64,000 nucleotides of DNA from Strongylocentrotus purpuratus (GCF_000002235.5 NW_022145601.1:21183389-21247388), one strand, 5' to 3'. Positions 12,325-22,735 are shown, numbered from the stretch's first letter. Notes: generated by a model from the letters alone, not told the origin. Numbers and translations: made by a program.

Positions 12325-13115
12325 ATCTTTGTAATACGATTTGTATATTAGCAGTACAATTAGGGAATCAGAATGGCAAAGGTTTGACAAATATCGGACC
12401 AGTTATAAGAAAGTTATGAATGTTTGAAATGTGAAATTACTAAATCTATGGGAATTTCAAATTTGCAATTCGGTCAGTGGATTGTGACGTATCTTGGTGG
12501 ACTACCGTTGTTCGTGCCCGGCCCCCCCCCCCCCCCACTCAGTGTTATTTAGGGTACGCATATGCTCGTACCCTCTTTTTGAAAGCACCCCCTATCTGAG
12601 GACTGCCAACATTTCCGAACCCCCCTTTCGCGGGCTTTTTGCGGGCTTTTCCTGCCTTGGAGACCCCCCTAAATCAGGAAAAATGCTCAATGTACCCCCC
12701 TAAATTCGGAATAATTTCTCAGGATTCCAAAGAGATGAGAGAAAAAAAGAAAAACACCCCCTTTTTAAAGAAATCTCCGGGTGAAAAGTCAAATACACCC
12801 CTTTTTTTTACAAATCTCGGGCTGGACTTTGTCGCACGAAAAGTACCCCTTTACCGGACATGTTGGCAACACGCATGCGGTCATTCCGACCTCTGAGTGG
12901 GGGGGGGGGGGGGGGGGCCGGGTGTTCGTGTACAAAAGTATCACTAATTTCTGTGTTTCTCCAAGCGCCTTCTCCTTTGGGACACTACTGAAAATACATT
13001 TGGATAGCAAATAGGTATTCTTAAACTTAAAGGCCTTCCTAAGTCATATATTTGGAAGAATTGACATTTCAGTCATTTCTTGTGTTGAAACCAATGGGCA
13101 AGATTTCCGCACAAG
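12325..13115. repeat. duplicated segment, copy at the 3' side of the lectin gene
   Basis: Outside the 12517-12922 insertion it aligns with 21240-21625, sharing 'AATCGGACC'-type and 'GGCAATTCGGTTAGTTGATT'-like blocks. This is a diverged duplication spanning the lectin gene. Confidence 0.6.
12517..12922. mobile_element. 406-bp TIR transposon with C-tract termini and 8-bp target duplication
   Basis: The ends are CCCGG, a long C run and ACTCAG, inverted at the right as CTGAG, T, a G run and CCGGG. TGTTCGTG flanks both sides (12509-12516 and 12923-12930). The related sequence at 21425-21440 (CGTTTGTCGTAGTAC) is unoccupied. An 8-bp duplication suggests a hAT-like family. No transposase seen. Confidence 0.85.
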
Positions 13116-13198
13116 ATCACAGTGAAATTACTTTCATACAGTTTGAAGTACCCGCATGTATAGTAATTTCAGCTTTTAAAATTCATAACTTTTTCAAT

Positions 13199-13522
13199 TT
13201 ATGTTCCGATTTCTTTCAATCTTTCACCGATCTGCTTCTCTGATTTGTCTGCTTTATTTTCGGGTAGTTGCCTATTAATGTTATACATTTCTTTAATGAC
13301 AGACGGCAGGAACTTTGCAGATCCCATTAGTACTATATTACAAAGCCAGTTACGCCAAGAACCCGTGGGCGATTCATACCCGGCGCAGTCTCGGTGACCG
13401 TTTGTTGGTTGACTCAGTCTAGAGTCCCAGTTTGTGTGGCTGACTGGTGTCACGTCAGACCAAAGAAATGGACCAGAAGAGTCTGGCTGATGCAGTCCGA
13501 TCCAATACCATGTGCCGGCATT
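13199..13522 (-). CDS. C-type lectin domain, C-terminal exon
   Basis: The acceptor TTTCTTACAG is followed by NAGTWYWIGLHQPD, FLWSDVTPVSHTNW, DCAGYE and WRNWLC, the WIGL and WND/third-Cys landmarks of the fold. In place of WND there is RNW. The canonical Ca-site triplet is not obvious, so sugar binding is uncertain. The frame runs on for about 50 atypical residues to TAA, without the final conserved Cys. Confidence 0.75.
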   Translation of the reverse strand, partial: NAGTWYWIGLHQPDSSGPFLWSDVTPVSHTNWDSRLSQPTNGHRDCAGYESPTGSWRNWLCNIVLMGSAKFLPSVIKEMYNINRQLPENKADKSEKQIGERLKEIGT

Positions 13523-16500
13523 CTGTAAGAAAGAGCAAAGAAAATAATAAAAAGAAATTCTATCAGCGATATAAATCGATTTTGCATGAATACGATAAAA
13601 ATGGGACTTCTCCATGTGTTTCATGGGTGTCGATCCGTAACTGATACCTATTCATCAGGGGGGATGATCTATTCATTCATCCCCCCCCCCCCTGATGAAT
13701 AGGTATTACGTAAGGATCGACACCCATGATGTGTTTAATAGTTCTGTGGATAAACGGGGCGTTGTGGCTTGCGCCTGTAATCCATCTAAACATGGGAGTT
13801 ACAAACTGATTCAGCCGAGGACGCAGGTTCGAAACTGAGTCACGTCTTTCGAATGGTGACGTTAAAGGTCGGTCCCCAGACGTAAATAATCATATCTGAT
13901 TAACCCAACTACACACACACACACACGGGGGGGCATCTGAACATTGTCCTGATTACGAACAAGTCTATCGAGAGGTGCTGTGGTCCAGTGGATAAGTCTC
14001 CGTACAGTGAGCCGCTAGGTACGGGGTTCGAATCCCTGCTACAACAATAACGTCCTTAGACATGACGTTAAAGAACATTTGCCAAACTCCACACAGTTGA
14101 GGTAAATGGTTACCTGGTAGGAATTCATAGGACTATTCCTTTAAATGCAATGTGCGCTGATAACGGCTGCCGAAGCTAAAGCTAGCGTATTAATTTCCAA
14201 AGCTCTTTGGAATCGCCTACGGAGCGTTATATCATAATGTGTTTTGCGCTATACAACAACGGATTATTCAAATACATATCTGTACATGTTCTAGACAGAG
14301 ACTGGCGATGAACTCCTGCTCTTCTGCACTATGAATAGAAACCAAGTCTGCATGGCATGACTGTCCATTGGTCAGACTCTGACAGGTAGACAAGGCCTGG
14401 TGAAAGCTGAGTTCATTGTCGAGGAATTTGTAGCAACTTCCTTGGAAATAGGTCCAGAACGCATCCGGGCATTTGGCTGAAATAAATCCAAAAAAGAAAG
14501 ATTTGCTGATACAATGCCATGAGTTTTTTTTTTTTTTTTTAAGAATAATAGGCGATTTGGCGAAATATATCCCTGTCTTTACAGAGCATGTCTTTTATCC
14601 ATTTATTTCATTCAATAGTTTAAGTTTGACAATTGACAATGATTTAACCAAAATAAAAGAAGCAACGTGTGTGTTATAAAATGTTTAAAAAAGAAATATG
14701 AATTGCAACACCGATTCTGTTTTTAAAAAAAATTAATAAGATGGTGTTTTCATTTGTATGGGGGTCTAAGAAAGAGAAAATAAAAATAAATTTAATTGAA
14801 TACAATTACTGAAGGGGTTTAGGTATGGTCGATTTACAGGGAAACGTCGGTTGGCTGCGACTTTCTTGGATAAGGAGATTCTTTGACGATGAGAAAGCTA
14901 CATGGAGAGTTTCATTTTCCTATTGGTTAAATAGGATGGGTGGGTGGGTGGAACTCCATTGGTGTTTCAGTTTAATTGTAATAACAGAGACATGGAGAAA
15001 CGACGCCGAATGTCTAGGATACCTCATTCTTACTTTGATTTACTTTGTACTTGGTCAGAATTGAGGTATAGAAATACACCCATGGTTACAAATATTGAAA
15101 ATAAAATATTATGGAATAATAGTAATATCAATTTTAATATCCAGGTATTGCATTTCAAGTTATGCGAAAAAGTTGGAACTTTTAAATTAAAAACATATTT
15201 TTAGTCAAGGACCTTGAAATAATGTGGATTTTTATTCCAAAATTGTTGATTTCTTTCAAATTTTCAACGGTGAAGAAAGCCTTTCGAAAACTGGGGGTTG
15301 ATCAATTACGTAATGATTTCTATCAAACACATCACTCTAATTCGTCGCTGTTTTCACGAAGTGCGGGTAGTGAAAAAAAATTGCATTCATTTTGCGTTAC
15401 GATTTTCCTCACTACCGTCACTTCGTGAAAACAAGGACGAATTGTATACAAATATCAACTGGTGATGATATTAATATTTTAAATATGAAGGCTTAACAGT
15501 TCTAATTATTCTTTGTGCAGAAAAAACAAGAAGAATCTTTTGTATACAATGATTGGCAGCAACGATTAGTACTGCCCTCCAATTTTAATTGGAATCCGTT
15601 TCTTATGTTTAAGTTCAATGCTATACGAGAATCAATGCAATACAGAATCAAACAAGTTATCTTTAAATTTTTGCATATGTTTTTACCATCAAAATATAAC
15701 CTATATAAATGGAAAATTAAAAATGATTATGTTTGTGAAGATTGTAGTACCCTTGAAACATTACGGCATATAATGCTAGAGTTTAAAAAGATAATTGTGT
15801 TTAGGAAAATTGTAACAGGTTTGATATACCATTTGTGTGGATTAGATATCAACATAAATGAGAAGACTTTAGCATTTGGAAATGATATGGGTAAGTTAAA
15901 TGATTACTTGGTAAACATTTTGATTAATTTTGCTGCATATGTTATTTATAAGAACTATGTTAAACATTTGAAAACAAACAGCAACATTAATGGAAGAACT
16001 CTTTTAACTGATTTGAAGAATGAATTGATGTCAAATTTAAATTCTATTAAAATAAAATAAAATGTTAATGAAAAACAACAGGTAAAAGCTTTGACTGATA
16101 TGCTAAGATAATATGTTAATGTTATATGTTATTGTGAACGTTGTAGATATGTGAAATAAAGGGAAAGGGTTAAAAAAAAAAAAAAAAAAAATATGAGCGT
16201 AATAGGTATACACCACTTTGGGATAGGGTTGCCCATTATAGTTAAGAAATATCAATCTCTTTGAAAACAATAATCGAACAAAACAATCGCAACAAAATTC
16301 GAAAAATCATCTTAAGGACAATTCCGGTACCCAATTGTATGTCCCATTGCAATAGCGTCCGGGTTACGGATACGTAAGGGGGACGCACAAGGCTATTGAA
16401 ATCGCGTACGGTTGATTTTTCGAAAGTATATCATGTTATACAAATCAAAGTATCTCGTAAACTTTGGAAAATGCTTTCTAAGCGATTTTTATTCATGTAT

Positions 16501-19500
16501 TTTTATGTTATTATCCTCGTACTTGTCGGCAGTACTCTTTACCATGACACAATACTGTAAATATGAGTATCTTACTATTGCAAGTTCTTCCATCCCTGTC
16601 TAACTCATAACCAACAGTACAGGAGCAATTGAATGTCCCAGGCATGTTCGTACAAACTCCACTAGTCGTATCACACGAGTCTGAATGAACATCACACTCA
16701 TCGACATCTGTATGAAAGGGGGATTAAAGAAAAAAAGGAATTACCGAAAATGATACTGAAAAGTATTGTGCATCGAATAATTTATTTTGTGCAGGACCTA
16801 CTGTATGCTTCCTTAGATAGAACACATTAAGTCATACAAGTTTAGTGACGATGTAAATGTTATAAGTGGATTGGAATATGTGGATAAGATGATTCGTTTC
16901 TTGCAGCTACAGTATATGACAGTGTAAGTATTCAGTATCCATAGATATTTCCGACCTAGATTACCCATTAGGGTTAAGAAATCCAATATCCTTTAAAAAA
17001 GATTTATTGTCAATATCATCATACCACATAGACCTCGTGTAATGATATTAATAATAATTGTGAACATTTAAAATGCGCCATGTCTGTCAAAAATGACACT
17101 CCTGGCGCAGTTGTGTGGAAATTATATAATTGTGGGCATTACGACCATAAAGTAATTTAAGATATTCTTTCCAAGATTTTGTTATTCCTCTATTTCCTTT
17201 TGAATTACCTTCATATTGTTATGCCGTATTCTATATCAAGACAAATTAATCTAAATATGAGCATCTTACCATTGCATGTTCTTCCATCCATGTCTAAATC
17301 ATAACCAGCAGTACAGGAGCAATTGAATGTCCCAGGCATGTTCGTACAAATTCCATTAGTCTATTCACACGAGTCTGGATGAGCATCACACTCATCGACA
17401 TCTGTATGGAAGGGGAATTGAGAGACGGAAAAAAATCATACAAACGTACAAACACCCACACACATGAACATATATTTATATTTATTAAATCATGTTTATA
17501 TCATCATACCACACGAACCTTGTGAATGCCTTTTAGGGTTGTTTTATTCATGTTTTTTTCTCTTAAATTACCTTCATATTGTTATGCCGTATTCTATATC
17601 AAGACAAAATAATCTATATATGAATATCTTACCATTGCAAGTTCTTCCATCCATGTCTAAATCATAACCATACTCCATCCAAAAAAAAATACAATATCAA
17701 TGATAATAACAATTGCTTAAATACTATATAATCATAGAACAGAATGTGGCAAGATAATAAATTAGTCAGATTGCTCAAAATGATTGTGATGTGGGAGGCA
17801 TATCACACACAAAATAGCAACTTAACGCATTTACATAATAGTCTAACAGAAGTATCAATATACTAGTCACCTTTTGAGCGGGAAACAGTGTCGCAGTTCA
17901 TGTTTTCCCAAGAGCTGCTAATTCCCATGGTCTTTATTGTTTTGATTTGCTATATGCATTAAACAGCGTTGATAAAATCCACTTAGCATGTATTATTTGC
18001 TACCATCATGGCTGGCAAGCTTTAGAGTAGCCCAGAGTAAATTTTGTTCAACGATTATACTTAAAATTTTAGTAAGCTTAAGTATATTGGCATTCCTAAA
18101 TAAAAGATTCAATATGAAGCTTGGCCAATGAAATAAGAATGCTAGCATTGTTTACTTGTAAGCTCAGTGATAATGGTTTTTCCCATAAGAAATACGATAA
18201 TGACTTGTGGATAGTTGGCCATTTAGCTTTTTCGTAACATTTTCTTTAGTTTGGTTAGGCTATCTGAGAAAGATGTGGAGACTGACGAGGAATTCTCCTA
18301 CATCTTTTGTAACCATGTAGCTACAGTAAATGCAGTCTCAGAATTACGGTAGTAAATAGTCAGAGATAACGAATTTCTGTGTTATTGCGTCTTTCTAGTT
18401 AAAAAAAAGAAAATATCCGAAATATCTGCAACTCATTTAAGTCCTATTTTTTAATTCGTTACTAGAATTCAAGTGGCACTCTGTCTTCTTTATCGTATCC
18501 GGACACCTACTCCCTGGACATCCACCCCGGATAACCACCCACATCATTACCCCCAAAGGACAACTACCCCCTAGGACAACTACCCCCGGTCAACTACCCC
18601 CAGACATGTACCCCTAGGACAATTTCCCCCGGACAACTACCCCCTAGGATAGTTGTCCGGGGGGTAGGCGTCCTAGAGGATCGTTGTCCGGGGTAGTTGT
18701 CCTAAGGGGTAGTTGTCCGGGGGTAGTAGTCCTAGGGGGGTAGTTTTCATGGGTAGTTGTCCGGGGGTAGTTGTCCTATGGGGTAGTTGACTGAGGGTGG
18801 TTATCCGGGGTGGATGTCCAAGGGGTAGGTGTCCTAGAACCCATCGTTATATCCTGAGGCGCAGTTGCACATTCATTTTTTAGAATATCTTAGCGGATAT
18901 TGCATATAAGTAAACTTTTGACAACTCAAAAGATTAGACAAAATATAACTGGACTGGCTGTTTTGCTAAAAGAATATGTCTTTCCTTTTATGATTACCTT
19001 TATAATTCTTACACGGTTTTGAACAAAAGTACCTTTTGATAACTCCTAAGAAAAATCAGATATACTTGGTATGGATGAAGGTATGAAGTAATGTTGAAGT
19101 GAAATTGTACCTAACCTACGGCTTACCTGGCATGGAACAGTGGTACCATCTCGATAACTTCGAGGATACACCAAACACGCTCGGTATGCCTGAATTTATG
19201 ACCTCCTTTAAGACTAATTGCACAACCTCCCCATTTTCTAACGTCTTCGATGGGCACTCAATCGTGATAAAACTGGGTTGTTCAACGGCACCCGCTGTAA
19301 GGTTTCAAATGAATGGGAGAATCATAAAAAATCTTTATATGCGTGAAATAATATGTACGTTTATACTCTAATCGGTTTGTGTTTATAAAGGCACCAGCCA
19401 CATAAATTCAGAATGATAAATTTGAAAAATAACTAGAAAGAAAAGCAAGGAATAGAAGATAATAAAGGAAGAACTGCTCTATTGGAAGACAAAAATGATA

Positions 19501-21939
19501 TGAATTGGCTTAGACCTGTTTGAAAATTAGGTTTTAATTGGAAATGAATCAGGAAAGTCAATAATCATAATTACAAGAAATGAAGAAAAAAATTAAGGGA
19601 ACTATATTTGTTGTATTCTCCCAAGTTTCTTTACATTTCTACTTAATCGATACAGGAAATAACACAATTTGCTTGAAATCAAACGCAGTTGTACTAATAG
19701 ATCTTAAACTGTATTACTCGTTCGTTTTAAGTTACTCCTAAAGTGTATATACACTGATGGTCATAAAGGTAGAATAATGTTTGTTTTTTACCCCAATGTA
19801 TACAATGATTTTGACAATGATTTATTCCTAAAAGATCTAGATAATAGTAAAAATTCTCGGATTGTATTTAATTATAATTTGCGAGTGTTTGTTTTGCGTG
19901 ACTGTTATTTATTTTACAATTAAGGCATTAAATTCAAGGCATGGCAAAATAAAGGATTTTTTACTGTTGGGACCGGGGGAAATGCACCGAATTATTGATA
20001 ATTTATTACATTTTCTTCGTTTTTGTTTATTTGTGGGGGCTGCCCCCTACCCTAGCCCCCGCTGCGTACAGTCATGATTCAGTGGCAAAGCAATGGCCTC
20101 GTAACTGTGAGGCTCCAGGATCAAAACCGTGTCGATGTGCTATATTAGTGCCGTTTTGTGAGGCATTAATCCTCCATATGGCTCCGTTTAGTCTCATTTC
20201 ACAACGCCCCCTATCGTCAGAGCATGGTCAGATTCAGCAGCCTAACATGTTAGCCTATGGACGTTTTTTTTTTTTAAATCGTTAAAAATTCATTTTTTGT
20301 TTAAACGAAAAGCACATCCACCCGACGTACGTTATCACTAGCTCTTTCATTGGAGCCCTCATGACTGTCTCATTGACTTTTGAAAGTTCACCCACCGTAA
20401 TTTTTCAAAATAGGTTGCAAGCTCGTAATTGCCTATAATACACATGTGAAACAAGTCTAACTTTGGACTTAGTTTACCAAGCGATTTGAAGATTATAGGT
20501 CGAGCACACGAAACATAAAAAGCATGAATTATCATAGATCACTTCTGCCTATTTCGTTTTGTCCATTTCATCCAACCCCCCACCGTAATTTTTCCATTTA
20601 GTAAAAGCAAACATTTTGCCGAGTTTAGCAAAAACATGAATATTCATGAACGGTCAGACAATACAGCCTTTTAGTACGTAACGTATAGTGAATGGGAATG
20701 TGCGATGATCCGTGTAGGAGGTAGAGGTCAGTGGTTTGTGCTGGCAATGTTCAGGCGAGCGAAAATGAGACAATCGGAGCAATATGATTACTGTCAGTTA
20801 TGACTTAAGGGCGTAGGTCCCCTAGTTGATAAGGATATTAGCACGCACATGCAAAAGCAGCCACGCAAAACAAATAATGAATACTATTATCTAGATTTAT
20901 TTGGAATAAATCATTGTCAAAATCATTCCGTAAATTGGGGTAAAACAAAATTATTCCACCTTTGATATGACCAACAGTGTACATTAAATATACGGTTCTT
21001 ACCTGTTCCCTGAAGTAGGATCATTAGCAACATGAACAACACCAACATGACGAAACTGGTCACCACGCGACACTGTGAAAATAACACAGAACGAGAAATA
21101 TAACCTGAATATTTTATAGACCGAATTTTCCTTCTCTTTTAATTTTCCTTTGATATCAGAATATACACAACTGACATTTAGGTGATGCGGGACATATGCG
21201 CCCTCATTTTATGTGCATTGTTTACTTAAAGAGCAATCAAATCTGTGTAATAAGTTTATTTGTATGTCAGAAGGAAATTAGAGAAACAGAATAGCGAAAG
21301 TTCGAAATAAATCGGACCCTCAATAATATGATTGTTTGAAATATAAGATCACTAACTCTATAAGAACGTGAAATTGGCAATTCGGTTAGTTGATTGTGAT
21401 GTAGTCACGGATAACTCTCCCGTTTGTCGTAGTACAAAAATATCCTTAAGTTCTGTTTTTTGCTTAGTGCCTTCTCCCGTGGGGTAATACTCATAATATA
21501 TTATGGATAACTGATTAGCATAGGTCCTGTAAAGGGGGGGGGGGGGGAAACCTCCTGAATCATACACTTTAGAAAAAATGAAAATTTAGTCATTCTGTGT
21601 GACTGTTGGAAGAAATTAGAAAGTTGTCCGCTACTACATCAAAGAGACATTACCAATTCCACCAATATGAAGAGCCTATACTTAAATTGATTACGACTTT
21701 CTGACTAATTTGTTATCAAGGTTGGATTTCCCTTTAACACTTTACCTGATTAGAAAACTCGCTTCCCTGAACATTTATGCTTTTAGAAAGTACATGTACG
21801 CCGTCTTCCTCGTATTACAACGGTTATTATTTTTAATTATTTATGTCATCCTTTATGTATCTTTGTATTACTTTTGTTAACATGAAAAAGTAATGGAAAA
21901 AAATAAATTTAGATTAAAACGAGTTGAATTTACCTCCAT
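13199..21939 (-). CDS. secreted C-type lectin with CCP-like and EGF modules
   Basis: Modules in order: exon 1 at 21934-21939 (Met-Glu), a hydrophobic signal exon 21003-21072, a CCP-like exon 19127-19294, EGF exons 17270-17401 and 16576-16707, and lectin exons 14286-14476 and 13199-13522. All joins are phase-compatible, giving about 340 codons. The lectin part has CYKFLDNELSF, HADLVSIHSAEEQEF, WYWIGLHQPD, FLWSDVTPV and TNW. Such proteins are usually secreted pattern receptors or matrix proteins. One EGF exon holds an in-frame TAG, but both EGF exons are symmetrical 132-nt units that can be skipped without shifting frame. The last lectin Cys block (FICE-type) is not evident, so the 3' end may use another exon or the gene may be damaged. 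Confidence 0.65.
13622..13728. repeat. 107-bp foldback hairpin, copy 1
   Basis: Arms CATGGGTGTCGATCCGTAA and TTACGTAAGGATCGACACCC surround CAGGGGGGATGATC and ATTCATCCCCCCCCCCCCTG. It overlaps the intron side of lectin-exon DNA only. Shares its core with 59802-59913. Confidence 0.8.
13750..13920 (+). mobile_element. tRNA-derived SINE fragment with (CA)n
   Basis: GTTGTGGCTTGCGCCTGTAA and GCAGGTTCGAAACTGAGTC are A- and B-box-like. It ends in an ACACAC run. Confidence 0.45.
13974..14275 (+). mobile_element. tRNA-derived SINE
   Basis: TGGTCCAGTGGATAAGTCTC and GGGGTTCGAATCCCTGCTAC are pol III boxes; the body has 'GCCAAACTCCACACAGTTG' and ends TTTTGCGCTATACAAC. It is not a functional tRNA gene, because no acceptor stem closes. 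Confidence 0.65.
14286..14476 (-). CDS. C-type lectin domain, N-terminal exon
   Basis: A 191-nt exon, acceptor TTTATTTCAG, encodes KCPDAFWTYFQGSCYKF, ALSTCQSL, HADLVSIHSAEEQEFI and ASLC. This is the first half of the fold with its first two Cys. The donor is taken as CAT|GTACAG, because that ending keeps frame with the next exon; the exact end is less sure than the start. Confidence 0.75.
14720..16190 (+). mobile_element. 5'-truncated LINE (non-LTR element) with poly(A) tail
   Basis: Plus strand: 'WG.SKKEKIKINLIEYNY' then MVDLQGNVGWLRLSWIRRFF, the region downstream of RT. A 181-codon stretch (15515-16060) with a C-x2-C..H knuckle (CEDCSTLETLRHIM) closes the ORF, and a 19-A tail follows at ~16172-16190. 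Stops and an inserted hairpin (15339-15443) break it. It lies in a lectin intron, opposite the gene. The clade is not resolved. Confidence 0.75.
15339..15443. mobile_element. 105-bp foldback MITE inside the LINE
   Basis: AATTCGTCGCTGTTTTCACG at the left is inverted at the right as CGTGAAAACAAGGACGAATT, continuing into 'GGGTAGTGA' and 'TCACTACCG'. The arms are about 35 bp with few mismatches. Confidence 0.8.
16576..16707 (-). CDS. calcium-binding EGF-like exon
   Basis: A 132-nt phase 1-1 exon encodes DVDECDVHSDSC, GVCTNMPGTFNCSC and GYELDRDGRTC: six Cys with the D-D-E and N/F-type Ca-binding pattern. The acceptor is ATACAG and the donor A|GTAAGA. Confidence 0.8.
17270..17401 (-). pseudogene. 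second EGF-like exon, with in-frame stop
   Basis: It has the same length and phases as the EGF exon at 16576-16707 and is nearly identical (DVDECDAHPDSC, GICTNMPGTFNCSC, GYDLDMDGRTC). GAA TAG stands where the sister exon has GAT ACG. Splice sites are intact. The module is either skipped, the allele is null, or the base is a sequencing error. Confidence 0.7.
17633..17673 (-). pseudogene. truncated third EGF-like exon
   Basis: Only the 3' end (GYDLDMDGRTCN and donor G|GTAAGA) with its downstream intron survives. The 5' part is replaced by unrelated AT-rich sequence. The following intron matches those after the other two EGF exons, so the exon plus intron was duplicated as a unit. Confidence 0.7.
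18501..18842. repeat. foldback minisatellite element, copy 2 (most complete)
   Basis: GGACACCTACTCCCTGGACA and CCGGATAACCACCC at the left are inverted at the right. Between them, 'GGACAACTACCCCCTAGG' units flip near 18650 to 'TAGTTGTCCGGGGG' units. The whole forms one imperfect palindrome of about 340 bases. Confidence 0.85.
19127..19294 (-). CDS. probable CCP-like exon of the lectin gene
   Basis: A 168-nt open stretch with acceptor CCTTACAG and donor CCAG|GTAAGC, phase 1-1 like the neighbouring modules. It encodes GAVEQPSFITIECPSKTLENG and ends RWYHCSMPG. The two Cys, NG and final C-x-x-PG recall half a complement control module, but the match is weak. It fits the reading frame between the signal and EGF exons. 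Confidence 0.5.
20060..20175 (+). mobile_element. tRNA-like SINE fragment
   Basis: 'GATTCAGTGGCAAAGCAATG' and 'GGCTCCAGGATCAAAACCGT' are degenerate A and B boxes. Confidence 0.4.
20181..20780. mobile_element. 600-bp inverted-repeat element, uninterrupted copy
   Basis: Same as 669-1695 without the nested 427-bp transposon. Ends GGCTCCG.. and ..CGGAGC. Confidence 0.7.
21003..21072 (-). CDS. signal-peptide exon of the lectin gene
   Basis: The acceptor TTTTCACAG, then CRVVTSFVMLVLFMLLMILL and QGT, then donor G|GTAAGA. The long Leu/Met/Val core is typical of a secretion signal. It joins a two-codon exon (Met-Glu, 21934-21939, donor GTAAAT) in phase 0, or could start at its own Met. Confidence 0.65.
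21240..21625. repeat. duplicated segment, copy in lectin intron 1
   Basis: Partner of 12325-13115. It lies between the signal exon and exon 1 and lacks the 406-bp transposon. Confidence 0.6.
21934..21939 (-). CDS. putative first coding exon of the lectin gene (Met-Glu)
   Basis: ATG GAG followed by donor GTAAAT, phase-compatible with the signal exon. It is chosen by analogy with the four- and five-codon first exons of the BRICHOS genes; it is too short for independent proof. Confidence 0.4.
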
Positions 21940-22509
21940 AATAGACACTTGATGAAAAATCTTCTTATCGCGAATTAATTCTTTTAATTAAACAAATTCC
22001 CTCCCAAAAATGATTTTGAAATTAAGGTGCTTTGACAAATTAAGTAAAAGTGGAGTGTCTTGTATATCTAAGCTATTGTGAAATTCACAACGAGGGTTAA
22101 AATGGATATGAACAAAACTTCGACGTGAAGAAAACCTTGTAAAACATGAGGCTATAAATCACTTTTCTGTTATAAAGTTTCCAACATGTGAATAATCGTA
22201 CATACCTGTCTTATTTTGAAGTTCAAAGTGGACACATCTTAAAGTTATATATTCACGGACAAATTTCCTTCTATCGCATCAAGAGTGTAGACCCTTGGAT
22301 TTCAACAATCAGCGATAGATGTTGAACCACAGTTGAAGTTTCAGGAAAACTCCTCTTTTCAAAGAAAATACGCCGCTGAAATCTGACTTGAAACACTTTG
22401 AACACGTCAAGATTCCTGGTAGGAGCTGTCAGTTAATGGGTCTGGAAAATATCTATCCGATTTTACAGAGATCCAACCGATTGATCTGAAACGTGGGCGA
22501 GGCGATTCG

Positions 22510-22735
22510 TGCGTACGTACATGTACGTGTGTGTGTGTGTGCGCGCGCGCGTGTGCGTATGTGTGTATATTTAGTATATTTTTCTTGAGTATTTAGTATA
22601 TTTTTCTTGAGTTGAGAATGTAAGCAGACATCCACTGAGTGAGTAGTGTGTGTGGGGGGTGGGTGGGTGAGTATGTGTGTGGGTGGGTGAGTATGTTTGT
22701 GTGATGGAGGGGGGCAGGGAGGGGGCAGGATTGTT
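22510..22735. repeat. TG/CG-rich microsatellite
   Basis: (TG)n, (CG)n, GTGGGTGGGTGAGTATG repeats and a duplicated 'TATTTAGTATATTTTTCTTG'. Confidence 0.85.

Larger units (their letters stand above)
16150..17680. repeat. tandem EGF exon plus intron units
   Basis: Three units share exon sequence and the intron block 'GTTATGCCGTATTCTATATC' and 'AGACAAA.TAATCTA'. The third is truncated. Unit spacing is roughly 360-690 bases. Confidence 0.7.
19752..20979. mobile_element. Tc1/mariner-like TIR element, 1228 bp
   Basis: TIRs of about 95 bp: CACTGATGGTCATAAAGGTA at the left, inverted at the right as ..ATATGACCAACAGTG. TA lies on each side. No transposase frame. A 600-bp inverted-repeat element (20181-20780) and a tRNA-like SINE piece lie inside. 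Confidence 0.8.

Noticed and set aside
13750-13800. Likeness to a primate Alu start (GTGGCTTGCGCCTGTAATCC)
   Set aside because: The match is limited to the pol III promoter region; the rest fits a tRNA-derived SINE.
13974-14045. Possible tRNA gene
   Set aside because: A and B boxes are present, but no closed cloverleaf; the SINE body and tail follow.
19099-19371. 90-codon plus-strand frame
   Set aside because: It is the reverse of a minus-strand exon with good splice sites and matching phase.
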